DNA of 64,000 nt from Actinoplanes solisilvae (GTDB taxonomy: Bacteria > Actinomycetota > Actinomycetes > Mycobacteriales > Micromonosporaceae). The position numbers were made by a program, and so were the translations under genes. The DNA lies in contig NZ_RJAC01000027.1 of assembly GCF_003999975.1 (NCBI RefSeq), positions 31,624-95,623 on the forward strand, given 5' to 3'. This document shows, one piece after another, positions 17,415-25,433 of this stretch (positions within the stretch are counted from its first letter, which is position 1; each line of letters begins with the position of its first letter). The notes beneath the pieces were generated by a model that worked only from the letters and a program-made list of their open reading frames with translations, did not search any database and was not told the DNA's origin.

Positions 17415-18133
17415 GGCAGCCACGCCTCCGGGCGCTCGGCACGGGCGGAGAGATGGGCGACGTACGCCTCGCGGTCGCCGTCCTCCAGCCACTCGTCGGG
17501 GACCAGGGCGACGACCTCTTCGATCAGTTCGGGCGTCAGGCGCTCGGCCAGGGCGGGACCCTCGGTGGCGAGCTTTGTCGCGTACGGCTTCAGAACGTGG
17601 TCGTCCCACTTGTACGGACGGTGCACGACGGCCGACGCCCGTGGCCAATTGTGATGGAAGTAGAGCGTCGCACCGTGGTCGATCAGCCAGAGGTCGCCGT
17701 GCCAGATGAGCAGGTTGGGGTTGCGCCAGCTGCGGTCGACGTTCTCGACGAAGGCGTCGAAGGCGATCACGCGCGAGGCCAGGGCGTGGTCGACCGGGTG
17801 CACGACCGGGTCGTAGCCGAGCGCGCCGGGCAGGAAGTCCATGCCCAGGTTGGCGCCCGCGCTGGCCTTGATCAGCTCTTGAACCTCTTCGTCGGGCTCG
17901 GCGCGCGCGACGATCGGGTCGAGGTGGACGACGGTGAGCTCGGGGACCGGCAGCCCGAGGCGGCGGCCCAGCTCGCCCGAGATCACCTCGGCCACCAGGG
18001 CTCGGGGGCCCTGCCCGGCGCCGCGGAATTTCACCACGTAGGTGCCGAGGTCGTCGGCCTCGACCACGCCGGGCAGCGAGCCACCCTCACGCAGCGGGGT
18101 GACGTAACGAATCGCGGTGACCTCTCGTAGCAC
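17411..18133 (-). CDS. HipA-like kinase-fold protein
   Basis: This 240-residue protein has features of HipA-like kinases. It shows an ATP-loop-like stretch (YVVKFRGAGQGPRALVAEVIS, whose Lys could contact ATP), VIAFDAFVENVDRSWRNPNLL where catalytic Asp and Asn would sit, and LWLIDHGATLYFHHNW like the metal-binding Asp. It lacks the N-terminal HipA subdomain and no HipB antitoxin lies nearby. Its partner is the overlapping DUF3037 gene. The GTG start has a modest GGG-rich ribosome site. A toxin role should not be assumed. Confidence 0.8.
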   Translation of the reverse strand: MLREVTAIRYVTPLREGGSLPGVVEADDLGTYVVKFRGAGQGPRALVAEVISGELGRRLGLPVPELTVVHLDPIVARAEPDEEVQELIKASAGANLGMDFLPGALGYDPVVHPVDHALASRVIAFDAFVENVDRSWRNPNLLIWHGDLWLIDHGATLYFHHNWPRASAVVHRPYKWDDHVLKPYATKLATEGPALAERLTPELIEEVVALVPDEWLEDGDREAYVAHLSARAERPEAWLP

Positions 18134-18142
18134 CCCGCAACC

Positions 18143-18700
18143 CTAATCGGTGCTGTTCGGCCCCTGCTTACGGAGTTCGTCGACCCGGGTCATGGCGCTG
18201 CGCAGGTCGGCCAGCCACGCGTCGGTGTTCTGGCCGACGAGCTTGACGCACCAGGCCAGCGCCTCGGAGCGGGAACGGGCCACGCCGGCGTCGACCAGCG
18301 TGTCGAGGATCTGCCGCTCGGGCTGGCGCAACCGGGTCATGACCGGTGCGGCCAGGTGGGTGAAGAGCTCGTTGGTGTCGCCGCAGCGCACGCCCCAGGC
18401 GACCTTGCGCTGATAGCGGTGCTCGATCTGGCGGGCCACCCGCATGCGGTCCTGCCGGGTGTCCTCGCGGAACTGGTTGACGCGGCCGGCCTGGGCGGCG
18501 GCCCGGTCGGCCTCGGTGGCGTCGGCGCCCAGGTCGGGCGCGGCGACCCGGCCCCAAATGATGATCTCGTCACGGTCGACGACGACCTCGGGCCGCTCGG
18601 TGAACCAGCCGTCCTGAACGGCCCCGGCGATCCAGGCGGCGGCGTCGTCGGCGCTCGGCGGCTCGACCCGGCCGGTCGGTGGTGCATTACGAAAACGCAT
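18143..18700 (-). CDS. conserved actinobacterial protein of unknown function (185 aa)
   Basis: This is a hydrophilic protein of 185 residues with an excellent GGGGAGGAAG site before the ATG. The N-terminal part (DDAAAWIAGAVQDGWF) is followed by an acidic strand region (EVVVDRDEIIIWGRV). A central helical region has many Arg and Gln residues (FREDTRQDRMRVARQIEHRYQ). The C-terminal segment (SRSEALAWCVKLVGQNTDAWL) resembles helices seen in ribbon-helix-helix-like proteins. It resembles unannotated actinobacterial proteins from general knowledge. It is divergent from the DNA ligase gene. A nucleic-acid-binding role is only a guess. Confidence 0.65.
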   Translation of the reverse strand: MRFRNAPPTGRVEPPSADDAAAWIAGAVQDGWFTERPEVVVDRDEIIIWGRVAAPDLGADATEADRAAAQAGRVNQFREDTRQDRMRVARQIEHRYQRKVAWGVRCGDTNELFTHLAAPVMTRLRQPERQILDTLVDAGVARSRSEALAWCVKLVGQNTDAWLADLRSAMTRVDELRKQGPNSTD

Positions 18701-18716
18701 GATCTTCCTCCCCGGT

Positions 18717-18746
18717 GCAACGTTGATTACATGATTACACCGTTGC
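18717..18746. promoter_or_regulatory. repeat cluster in divergent promoter region
   Basis: The 93-base divergent gap holds the inverted pair GCAACG (18717-18722) and CGTTGC (18741-18746). Between them are two abutting direct repeats TGATTACA at 18724-18731 and 18732-18739. The AT-rich core in this GC-rich context suggests overlapping promoters and a regulator site for the 185-aa gene and the ligase. Confidence 0.5.
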
Positions 18747-18793
18747 GTCCGAAACGGCCAGCGGAAAGCGGGGCCGAGAGGCAGACTGGGACG

Positions 18794-19861
18794 ATGGAGC
18801 TGCCGATCAACCCGCCGGTCAAGCCGATGCTGGCCAAGCCCGTCGCCGAGATCCCGCCGGGCCAGGTCTACGAGCCCAAATGGGACGGCTTCCGGTCGAT
18901 CGTCTTTCGCGACGGCGCCGAGGTCGAGATCGGCAGCCGCAACGAGAAACCGATGACCCGCTACTTCCCCGAGGTCGTCGAGGCGGTGCTGGCCAACTTC
19001 CCCGAGCGGGCCGTGATCGACGGCGAGGTCATCGTGGCCGACACCGGGCGCAACACCCTCGACTTCGAGGCGCTCCAGCAGCGCATCCACCCCGCGGCCA
19101 GCCGCGTCAAACTGCTCAGCGAGCAGACCCCGGCCGCCTTCGTCGCCTTCGACCTGCTGGCGATCGGCGACGAAGACCTGACCGAGCGCCCCTTCGGCGA
19201 GCGCCGCGATCGTCTCGTCGAGGTTCTCAAAGACGCCAAGCCTCCCGTGTACGTCACCCCGGCGACCGACGATCTCGAAACCGCGCGACGGTGGTTCGCC
19301 CAGTTCGAGGGGGCGGGGCTCGACGGGCTCATCGCCAAGGACCGCGAGCTGCTCTACCAGCCCGACAAGCGGGTCATGAGCAAGATCAAGCACAAGCGCA
19401 CGGCCGACTGCGTGGTCGCCGGCTATCGCGTGCACAAGTCGGCCGACAACCGCATCGGGTCACTGCTGCTGGGCCTCTACGACGAGCGCGACGTGCTGGT
19501 CTCGGTCGGCGTCATCGGGGCGTTCCCGCTAGCCGTGCGCGAAGAGCTCTTCGCCGAGCTGCAGCCGCTGGTCACCGGCTTCGACGGGCACCCGTGGGAC
19601 TGGGCCGCTCACATGCAGGGCGAGCGCACCCCACGCAAGAACGAGGTCAGCCGCTGGAACAACGGCAAAGACCTGTCGTTCACGCCGCTGCGTCCCGAGC
19701 GGGTCGTCGAGGTGCGCTACGACTACATGGAGGGTCTGCGGTTCCGCCACACCGCCCAGTTCGAACGGTGGCGGCCCGATCGTGAACCCCGCTCGTGCAC
19801 CTATGAGCAGCTCGAACGCCCGGTCAGCTTCAACCTGGCCGAGGTGCTCACCAGCCGCTGA
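18794..19861 (+). CDS. ATP-dependent DNA ligase (LigC-like)
   Basis: This 355-residue ligase seals DNA nicks using ATP. The adenylated lysine is Lys29 in YEPKWDGFRSI. Other nucleotidyltransferase motifs are EIGSRNEKPMTRYFPE, VIDGEVIV, FVAFDLLAIGDED, LDGLIAKDRELLYQP and the motif V stretch MSKIKHKRTADCVVAG. A C-terminal OB-fold region with SRWNNGKDLSF and RPERVVEVRYDYMEG follows. Size and lack of other domains fit the LigC group that works with a LigD-type polymerase in repair. Such a polymerase gene is 2.7 kb downstream on the other strand. Confidence 0.92.
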   Translation: MELPINPPVKPMLAKPVAEIPPGQVYEPKWDGFRSIVFRDGAEVEIGSRNEKPMTRYFPEVVEAVLANFPERAVIDGEVIVADTGRNTLDFEALQQRIHPAASRVKLLSEQTPAAFVAFDLLAIGDEDLTERPFGERRDRLVEVLKDAKPPVYVTPATDDLETARRWFAQFEGAGLDGLIAKDRELLYQPDKRVMSKIKHKRTADCVVAGYRVHKSADNRIGSLLLGLYDERDVLVSVGVIGAFPLAVREELFAELQPLVTGFDGHPWDWAAHMQGERTPRKNEVSRWNNGKDLSFTPLRPERVVEVRYDYMEGLRFRHTAQFERWRPDREPRSCTYEQLERPVSFNLAEVLTSR

Positions 19862-19927
19862 CCGACGGGTTGTCAGACGGACGGGATAGCCTCTTTGGCA
19901 GCAACCCGCCGTCGAAAGGTCAGCCTC

Positions 19928-21487
19928 GTGCAGCGTCGCTCCCGCTCGGTGATCGCCGTGCTCGCCCTGATCGTGGCGGTCGCCGCAGGTTGCACGGTGC
20001 CCACGTTCGCGCCGAACGGCTCGGGTGCGGCCCCCGGCGCGAGCGCCTCCGCGGCCCCCGGCCCGGGCACCGCCGACTGGCGTCCCTGCCCCGACGTGCC
20101 GCAACAGCTCGTCGGCCAGGCCGCCGCCGGCATGACCTACGACTGTGCCGACGTCAGCGTCCCGCGTGACTGGAAGAAGCCGGGCGGCGGCGAGACCTAC
20201 TCGATCGCCATGATCCGCATCCGGTCGGCCAAGCAGCAGGGGCGCATCGGGTCGCTGCTGCTCAACCCGGGCGGCCCCGGCGGCTCCGGCATCGAGACCG
20301 CGGTCTACCTGTCGTTCGGCGAGGCCTTCGGCGGTCTGCCGGCCGAGGTCACCAACAAGTTCGACATCATCGGCTTCGACCCGCGCGGTGTCGGCCGCTC
20401 CAACCCGGTCAAGTGCATCAGCCCCACCGACCAGGACGCGAGCTTCGGCGCCCCGCCCGACCCGGTCAGCCTTGCCGAGTTCGACAAGCTCGTCACCCTG
20501 AACAAGAAGGTCGCGAGCGACTGCGGCGCGAAATACGGCGCCCAGCTGCCCTTCTTCTCGACCGAGCAGGCCGCCCACGACATGGACGCGCTGCGCAAAG
20601 CCGTCGGCGACGCCAAGATGACCTATCTCGGCTTCTCCTACGGCACGCTGCTCGGCGCGACCTACGCCCAGCTCTACCCGCAGAACGTACGGGCCCTGGT
20701 GCTCGACGGCGCGGTCGACCCGAAGCAGAGCTTCATCGAGGGCTCCGAGACCCAGGCCAAGGGCTTCGAGCGCGCGTTCACCAACTTCACTAACTGGTGC
20801 AAGCAGACTCCCGACAAGTGCCCGATCGCGCCCGACGCGCGCAAGGCCGTGACCGACGCGCTGACCGCCGCGGCCACCAAGCCCGTCCCCGGCATTGACG
20901 GCCGCACGGCCACCCCCGGCTGGATCTTCGTGGGCGTCATCTCGTCGCTCTACACCGAGTCGGGCTGGGCCAAGCTGGCCGACGCGATCGCCGAGCTCAA
21001 GCAGGGCAACGCCAAGGGCATCTTCACGCTGGCCGACCAATACGCCGAGCGCAAACCCGACGGCACCTACAGCAACCTCTTCGACGCCAACCTCGCCGTC
21101 AACTGCGCCGACAGCCAAGACACCCCGTCGATCGACGAGATCCGCCGCCTGCAGGGCGAGTGGCGCAAGAAATACCCGCTGTTCGGCGGCGCGCTCGCGG
21201 TCGGCATGATCTCGTGCTCGGTCTGGCCCGGCGCCCGCGACCCCTACCCGGCCGGCCCGGCCAAGAACGCCCCGCCGATCGTCGTCGTCGGCACGACCGG
21301 CGACCCCGCCACCCCCTACGAGAACACCGCCGACCTCGCCTCGATGCTGGGCGTCGGCCACGTGCTGACCTGGGAGGGCGAGGGCCACACGGCCTACCCG
21401 AGCACCCCCTGCATCGTGAACGCGGTCGACGACTACCTCATCGATCTGAAGGTGCCGCAGGCCGGTTTGCGCTGTCCGGCAAAGTGA
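19928..21487 (+). CDS. secreted alpha/beta-hydrolase, tripeptidyl-aminopeptidase family (lipoprotein)
   Basis: This 519-residue exported hydrolase resembles the actinobacterial SlpD/SlpE/TAP peptidases that trim tripeptides from protein N-termini. It has a signal sequence and a lipobox (VAVAAGC), so it is probably lipid-anchored. LNPGGPGGSGIET is the oxyanion-region motif. GFSYGTLLGATYA holds the nucleophile Ser. The C-terminal TAP-type domain supplies Asp (VVGTTGDPATPYE) and His (GEGHTAYPSTPC). The GTG at 19928 has GAAAGG upstream. Its 3' end overlaps the convergent potassium channel by 50 bases. Confidence 0.9.
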   Translation: MQRRSRSVIAVLALIVAVAAGCTVPTFAPNGSGAAPGASASAAPGPGTADWRPCPDVPQQLVGQAAAGMTYDCADVSVPRDWKKPGGGETYSIAMIRIRSAKQQGRIGSLLLNPGGPGGSGIETAVYLSFGEAFGGLPAEVTNKFDIIGFDPRGVGRSNPVKCISPTDQDASFGAPPDPVSLAEFDKLVTLNKKVASDCGAKYGAQLPFFSTEQAAHDMDALRKAVGDAKMTYLGFSYGTLLGATYAQLYPQNVRALVLDGAVDPKQSFIEGSETQAKGFERAFTNFTNWCKQTPDKCPIAPDARKAVTDALTAAATKPVPGIDGRTATPGWIFVGVISSLYTESGWAKLADAIAELKQGNAKGIFTLADQYAERKPDGTYSNLFDANLAVNCADSQDTPSIDEIRRLQGEWRKKYPLFGGALAVGMISCSVWPGARDPYPAGPAKNAPPIVVVGTTGDPATPYENTADLASMLGVGHVLTWEGEGHTAYPSTPCIVNAVDDYLIDLKVPQAGLRCPAK

Positions 21488-21905
21488 GGCCGTCCCGTTC
21501 GGCGAGGGTCTCCAGAATCAGGCGCACCCGGCGCAGGTTCTGCTTCAATTCCTCCTGCTCCTCGTGCCGGAAGGCATCGGTGTCGACGATCAGCTTGCTG
21601 GCGAAGTGCGCCGTGATCAACGGAATCACCAGCAACACCATGATCGAGATGAGGACGCCCGCGATGACCCGCGCCTCCACCGTCTTCGGCGAGATGTCGC
21701 CATAGCCGACGGTCGACGCGGTGACGACGGCCCACCAGATGGAATCGCCGATCGAGGCCGTCTTCTCGAAGTAGTGGTAAAGCACGCCACAGACCGCGAT
21801 CAGGATGGCGTACGACAGAATCAGCGTGCGCGGCGAGTTCGCCAACCAGACGACCCCGCGGTAGAGCCGGCGCACCGGCCAGAGCAGCACGTTCATGGCG
21901 GTCAT
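21438..21905 (-). CDS. small two-helix potassium channel
   Basis: This 155-residue membrane protein has two transmembrane helices flanking a pore loop with the selectivity filter ASTVGYGDISP. The first helix is LILSYAILIAVCGVLYHYF and the second VIAGVLISIMVLLVIPLI. A charged C-terminal tail is likely a helix that assists tetramer assembly (RHEEQEELKQNLRRVRL). No RCK or cyclic-nucleotide domain is present. The start at 21905 is chosen from family-like sequence, and a second ATG three codons later is possible. The last 50 bases overlap the peptidase gene. Confidence 0.88.
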   Translation of the reverse strand: MTAMNVLLWPVRRLYRGVVWLANSPRTLILSYAILIAVCGVLYHYFEKTASIGDSIWWAVVTASTVGYGDISPKTVEARVIAGVLISIMVLLVIPLITAHFASKLIVDTDAFRHEEQEELKQNLRRVRLILETLAERDGLTLPDSANRPAAPSDR

Positions 21906-21964
21906 CGTGCCCGGACCGAGCCGCCGGGCGTAGGGCTTCCCGGGCAGAAAATTAGACTGCCGCG

Positions 21965-22426
21965 ATGGAATTCCGTCTCGCATCCCGGGCCGATGTGCCC
22001 TCCATCCTGCGCCTGCTCGCCGACGACGACGTTTCACGTGCCCGGGGGTTCGGGTCAGTGCCGGTCGAGGAAGAGGTGGACGCGGGAATCTGGGCGGCGT
22101 TCGAGGAGATCTCGGCTGACCTGAACAACGAGCTGATCGTCGCGGTCGACTCCGGGGAGGTCGTGGGGACGTGCCAGCTGACGTTCATCCCAGGGCTGAG
22201 CCGGGGTGGCTCGCGGCGGATGACCATCGAGGCTGTTCGGGTTCGGGGAGATCGGCGTGGGGCCGGCCTTGGGCGTCGTCTGATGGAGTTCGCTGTGGGG
22301 CGGGCCCGGGAGCGGGGGTGTCGACTCGTGCAGCTCACTACGGACAAGCGGCGGGTTGATGCGCATCGGTTTTATGCGGGGCTCGGGTTTGTCGCTTCTC
22401 ATGAGGGGATGAAGTTGGAGCTCTGA
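21965..22426 (+). CDS. GNAT acetyltransferase
   Basis: This 153-residue GNAT protein starts MEFRLASRADVPSILRLL. The acetyl-CoA pyrophosphate-binding motif is RVRGDRRGAGLGRRLMEFA and the end is VDAHRFYAGLGFVASHEG. It resembles MarR-adjacent or tabtoxin-resistance-type acetyltransferases, but the substrate is unknown. Codons in the second half use more GGG and GTT than neighbours. It is divergent from the potassium channel. Confidence 0.88.
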   Translation: MEFRLASRADVPSILRLLADDDVSRARGFGSVPVEEEVDAGIWAAFEEISADLNNELIVAVDSGEVVGTCQLTFIPGLSRGGSRRMTIEAVRVRGDRRGAGLGRRLMEFAVGRARERGCRLVQLTTDKRRVDAHRFYAGLGFVASHEGMKLEL

Positions 22427-22512
22427 TCCTCGGAGCTTTGACCTTTGGGGCTTCAGACCGCAGGGGCGCTGCCCCCGCCCCCCGGCCAACCCCGTCCCAG
22501 GGTGATCGAGCC
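22427..22512. other. convergent gap with GC-rich hairpin
   Basis: This 86-base gap between converging genes contains GGGGC (22463-22467) and GCCCC (22471-22475) around a GCT loop, followed by a C-run. It looks like a weak terminator. Short hairpins of this kind are common between actinobacterial genes. Confidence 0.4.
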
Positions 22513-23535
22513 TCAGTCCCTCTTCCGGTCACGGTCTTTGGACGGCTGCACCCGCTTAGGCTCCCCAGGCATCTTTGGATGATCAGGCGGATACGGCATA
22601 TCGCCTTGGCCGGCCTTCTCGTCGCGCTCGACCCACTCCAGCAGCGGCGTCAGATCATGGGCCACGTCGTCGATGGCGGCATGCGGGTCGCCGATCTCGG
22701 CGAAGCGCTTCGGCAGCGTGCGCAGATCGAAGTCGTCCGGCTCCACGTCCGGCAGTTCCGCCCAGGTGACCGGGGCCGAGGCGGTTGCCCGGGCGTTCGC
22801 GCGCAGCGAGTAGGCGCAAGTGATTGTGCGGTCCCGGGCCATCTGGTTGAAGTCGAGGAAGACGCGTTCGCCTCGTTCTTCCTTCCACCAGGCTGTGGTG
22901 ATCAGGTCGGGGCGCCGGCGTTCGGCCTCGCGGGCTAAGGCTATCGCCGCCCGGCGCACCTGGATGAAGTCCCAGCGTGGCTCGATGCGGACGTACACGT
23001 GGGCTCCTCGCCCGCCCGAGGTCTTGGGGAAGCCCACCCATCCCAGATCGTCCAGCACCTCGTGCAGCACCGCCGCCGTGGTCGTCACGTCCGTGAACGA
23101 GTTCTTCGGCTGGGGGTCCAGGTCGATGCGCAGTTCGTCCGGGTTGTCGGGCGCGCCACCGCGCACCGGCCACGGGTGGAAAACCACCGTGCCCATCTGC
23201 GCTGCCCACGCCACGTGGGCCAGATCGGCCGGGCACAGTTCCTCCGCCGTACGCATGCTGGGGAACTTGATCGTCGCCGTCTGCACCCAGTCGGGGACGC
23301 CTCGGGTGGGGATGCGCTTCTGGTAGAACGCCTCGCCCTCGATGCCGTCGGGGAAGCGTTGCAGCGTCGTCGGGCGGTCATGGAGTGCGCGCATGATGCC
23401 GTCGCCGACGGACAGGTAGTAGTCGAAGACGTCCCGCTTGGTGTAGCCCCGCTCGGGGAACATCACCTTGTCGGGGCTGGTCAGGCGCACCTGGTGGCCG
23501 GCGATCTCGATCTCTTCCGCTGCGGGCTTGGGCAT
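22513..23535 (-). CDS. LigD-type DNA polymerase/primase domain protein
   Basis: This 340-residue stand-alone PolDom protein belongs to the archaeo-eukaryotic primase-like family of non-homologous end-joining polymerases. The metal-binding DxD is in DELRIDLDPQP and the third acidic residue is in VFLDFNQMARDRT. TSGGRGAHVYVRIEPRW matches the conserved Gly-rich/His segment, and SPDKVMFPERGYTKRDV near the start is typical. It has no ligase or nuclease domain. A LigC-like ligase lies nearby, so the two may act together in filling and sealing breaks. The ATG at 23535 has no strong ribosome site. Confidence 0.92.
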   Translation of the reverse strand: MPKPAAEEIEIAGHQVRLTSPDKVMFPERGYTKRDVFDYYLSVGDGIMRALHDRPTTLQRFPDGIEGEAFYQKRIPTRGVPDWVQTATIKFPSMRTAEELCPADLAHVAWAAQMGTVVFHPWPVRGGAPDNPDELRIDLDPQPKNSFTDVTTTAAVLHEVLDDLGWVGFPKTSGGRGAHVYVRIEPRWDFIQVRRAAIALAREAERRRPDLITTAWWKEERGERVFLDFNQMARDRTITCAYSLRANARATASAPVTWAELPDVEPDDFDLRTLPKRFAEIGDPHAAIDDVAHDLTPLLEWVERDEKAGQGDMPYPPDHPKMPGEPKRVQPSKDRDRKRD

Positions 23536-23561
23536 GGGACGACCATAAGCCCGGCGGGGAT

Positions 23562-23756
23562 CTATTTGCGGACGCGATTGTCGAGCGGCTGGGGCTGGGT
23601 CGCCCACCATTCCGAGGGGACCTGGGCGTAGATCTCGTCGGCCAGTGCTTTCAGACGGTCGGCGGTGGGCTGGCCGTGGTGGGCGTCGGCGAGGCCTTTG
23701 ATCCGCATGTACCACTCGGCGAGCTGTTCACAGTTGACCGATACCTGGTAGTCCAT
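23562..23756 (-). CDS. hypothetical protein (64 aa)
   Basis: This 64-residue hydrophilic protein begins MDYQVSVNCEQLAEWYMRIKGL and includes HHGQPTADRLKALADEIYAQV. It is predicted helical with one cysteine and no membrane segment. It lies 26 bases upstream of the polymerase gene in the same direction and could share its transcript. The start is inferred from the first ATG giving normal composition. Nothing functional is recognised. Confidence 0.5.
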   Translation of the reverse strand: MDYQVSVNCEQLAEWYMRIKGLADAHHGQPTADRLKALADEIYAQVPSEWWATQPQPLDNRVRK

Positions 23757-23843
23757 AGGGCCGACGGTAGGCCGCTCGGGTGCTGAACGCACTCGGAAAC
23801 GCTCACCGGCACCCGCTTGGGCGGTGCCGGTGAGACTTTCGGG

Positions 23844-24254
23844 TCAGGCCGTCTTCGGGTCGAGCTTGATCGAGAGGCTGTTGACGCAGTGGCGGGTGTT
23901 CTTCGCCGTCATGTGTTCGCCGCGAAAGACGTGGCCGAGGTGGGAGTCGCAGCGGGCGCAGCGGATCTCGGTGCGGACCATGCCGTGGGCGTAGTCGTCG
24001 ATCTCTTTGACGGCGCCGGGGATGGCGTCGTCGAAGGACGGCCAGCCGCAGTGCGAGTCGAACTTGTAGTCGCTCGGGTAGAGGGCGGCGCCGCAGGCAC
24101 GGCACTCGTACATGCCCTCGGTCTTCGTGTCGACGTACTCGCCGGACCAGGGCGCTTCGGTGCCGGCCTGGCGCAGCACCCGGAACTCGTCGGGGGAGAG
24201 GCGGACCCGCCACTCTTGCTCGGTGGTGGGCAGGGTGGTCTCGTTCGTTGCCAT
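23844..24254 (-). CDS. msrB: peptide-methionine (R)-S-oxide reductase
   Basis: This 136-residue enzyme reduces methionine-R-sulfoxide in proteins. Two Cys-x2-Cys zinc ligands are visible (ECRACGAAL and RCARCDSHLGHVF). The catalytic cysteine is in NTRHCVNSLSIK, and SHCGWPSFDDAI and GMVRTEIRC match the family. RHCVN replaces the more usual RYCIN, which keeps the key Cys. It is a single gene. The divergent neighbour is a small membrane protein. Confidence 0.95.
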   Translation of the reverse strand: MATNETTLPTTEQEWRVRLSPDEFRVLRQAGTEAPWSGEYVDTKTEGMYECRACGAALYPSDYKFDSHCGWPSFDDAIPGAVKEIDDYAHGMVRTEIRCARCDSHLGHVFRGEHMTAKNTRHCVNSLSIKLDPKTA

Positions 24255-24318
24255 GCATTAAAGGTACGTCGCACGGCGCGTGCGTCCGGGTCTTGCCGGC
24301 GGTCCGTTGAACCGGGGC

Positions 24319-24780
24319 ATGGACCATGCATCTTTCCGGCCGACCTGGCAGCAGGCATTCGCGCACGGGCTCTATCTCGGTGGGATCGCCGCGATCGGGG
24401 TGTTGCTTCTCACCGCGCTGCTGGCCCTGGCCGGCGCGTTCGAACCGCCCGGTGAGCTGTGGCTGGCGGCGACTGTGGGGCTGCCGGTGGCGGGAGCGGT
24501 CCTCGGGTTGCTCGTGGGGCGGGTGACCGGGACGCAGATCAGCGCGCGCGGCATTCGTACGGGCTCGGTCGTCGCTCCTTGGGATGAGGTCGTCGACCTG
24601 CGGGCGGAGCGGCGTGGCGGGCGGACGGTGGTGTCCGTTTATCTCGACTCGGGGGCGAGTGTGCAGCTCCAGGCCCCGTACAGCGGTGAACTCTTCGCAG
24701 TTGACCCGAAGTTCGAGGGGAAAATGTTCACTTTGTCCCATCTGTGGCGTAGTCACCGTTTCGGTGGTCTTCCGGGATGA
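24319..24780 (+). CDS. small membrane protein with two helices and PH-like tail
   Basis: This 153-residue protein has two membrane helices (about 18-40, GGIAAIGVLLLTALLALAG, and 50-70, LAATVGLPVAGAVLGLLVG). A soluble segment of about 80 residues follows (RGIRTGSVVAPWDEVVDLRAERRGGRTVVSV), like the bacterial PH domains seen in small actinobacterial membrane proteins. Function is unknown. The ATG at 24319 follows GGGG very closely, so the start is uncertain. Confidence 0.65.
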   Translation: MDHASFRPTWQQAFAHGLYLGGIAAIGVLLLTALLALAGAFEPPGELWLAATVGLPVAGAVLGLLVGRVTGTQISARGIRTGSVVAPWDEVVDLRAERRGGRTVVSVYLDSGASVQLQAPYSGELFAVDPKFEGKMFTLSHLWRSHRFGGLPG

Positions 24781-24874
24781 TGACCCGCCGACGCCGCTTA
24801 ACGGGTAAATCGGGCATTTGCCGCTAAGCTCCCTTCCTGACCTGGAACACCGGAACAGGAATGGATAACTCCTC

Positions 24875-25381
24875 ATGAGCTCAATTCGCCGGATTGTCGC
24901 CGTCGGGCTGCCCGTCGCCGGCTTCACCGCCGCTCTCGCGCTGGGCGTCTCCCCGGCGCTGGCCACGGAGGCCACCGTCGACCAGGCCGCGCGCCCGGTC
25001 GTCGCCGCGACCGGATACGGAACGCCGGACGCCACCGAGCCGGACGCCACCGAGCCGGTCACCACCACGGACGACGAGGCCCCGACCCGCGGACAGGGTG
25101 GCTACGGCACCCCGACCCCGGCCGGTGAGTCGCCGGACACCGACACGCCGACCCGGGGGAACCCCGGCTACGCGCCGTCCACGCCGGCCCCGTCGGTCAG
25201 CGTCGCCACCGTCCCGACGACCACCCCGGGCACGGCTCCGGCCACGACGGCTCCGGGCGTCAAGGACGCGACGCTGCCGGTGACCGGTTCGCCGATGACC
25301 GCCGTCATGACGGCCGGCGGCCTGCTGGTCGCGGCCGGCGCGGCGTCGGTCTGGTACACGCGTCGCCGCCGCGGCGCCTGA
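24875..25381 (+). CDS. LPVTG-type sortase-anchored surface protein
   Basis: This 168-residue exported protein has a signal peptide (RRIVAVGLPVAGFTAALALGVSPALA). A Thr/Pro/Ala-rich low-complexity region carries repeats of ATGYGTPD, GGYGTPTP and NPGYAPSTP. A cell-wall sorting signal follows (LPVTGSP, membrane helix, RRRRGA). The LPxTG-type signal suggests covalent attachment to peptidoglycan by a sortase, which is not encoded in the window. It probably acts as a small coat or spacer protein. A strong terminator follows the stop. Confidence 0.85.
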   Translation: MSSIRRIVAVGLPVAGFTAALALGVSPALATEATVDQAARPVVAATGYGTPDATEPDATEPVTTTDDEAPTRGQGGYGTPTPAGESPDTDTPTRGNPGYAPSTPAPSVSVATVPTTTPGTAPATTAPGVKDATLPVTGSPMTAVMTAGGLLVAAGAASVWYTRRRRGA

Positions 25382-25397
25382 CCTCAGCGCACGTGAC

Positions 25398-25426
25398 AAT
25401 GGCCGCCCCCACAAGGGGCGGCCATT
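25398..25426. terminator. bidirectional rho-independent-type terminator
   Basis: AATGGCCGCCCC (25398-25409) pairs perfectly with GGGGCGGCCATT (25415-25426) over a 5-base loop. It lies between the convergent surface-protein and dGTPase genes and can serve both. Confidence 0.85.
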
Positions 25427-25433
25427 TCGTGTG

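Noticed and set aside
17411..18133. HipBA toxin-antitoxin module
   Set aside because: There is no HipB-like HTH gene beside it, the HipA N-terminal subdomain is missing, and the coupled partner is DUF3037.
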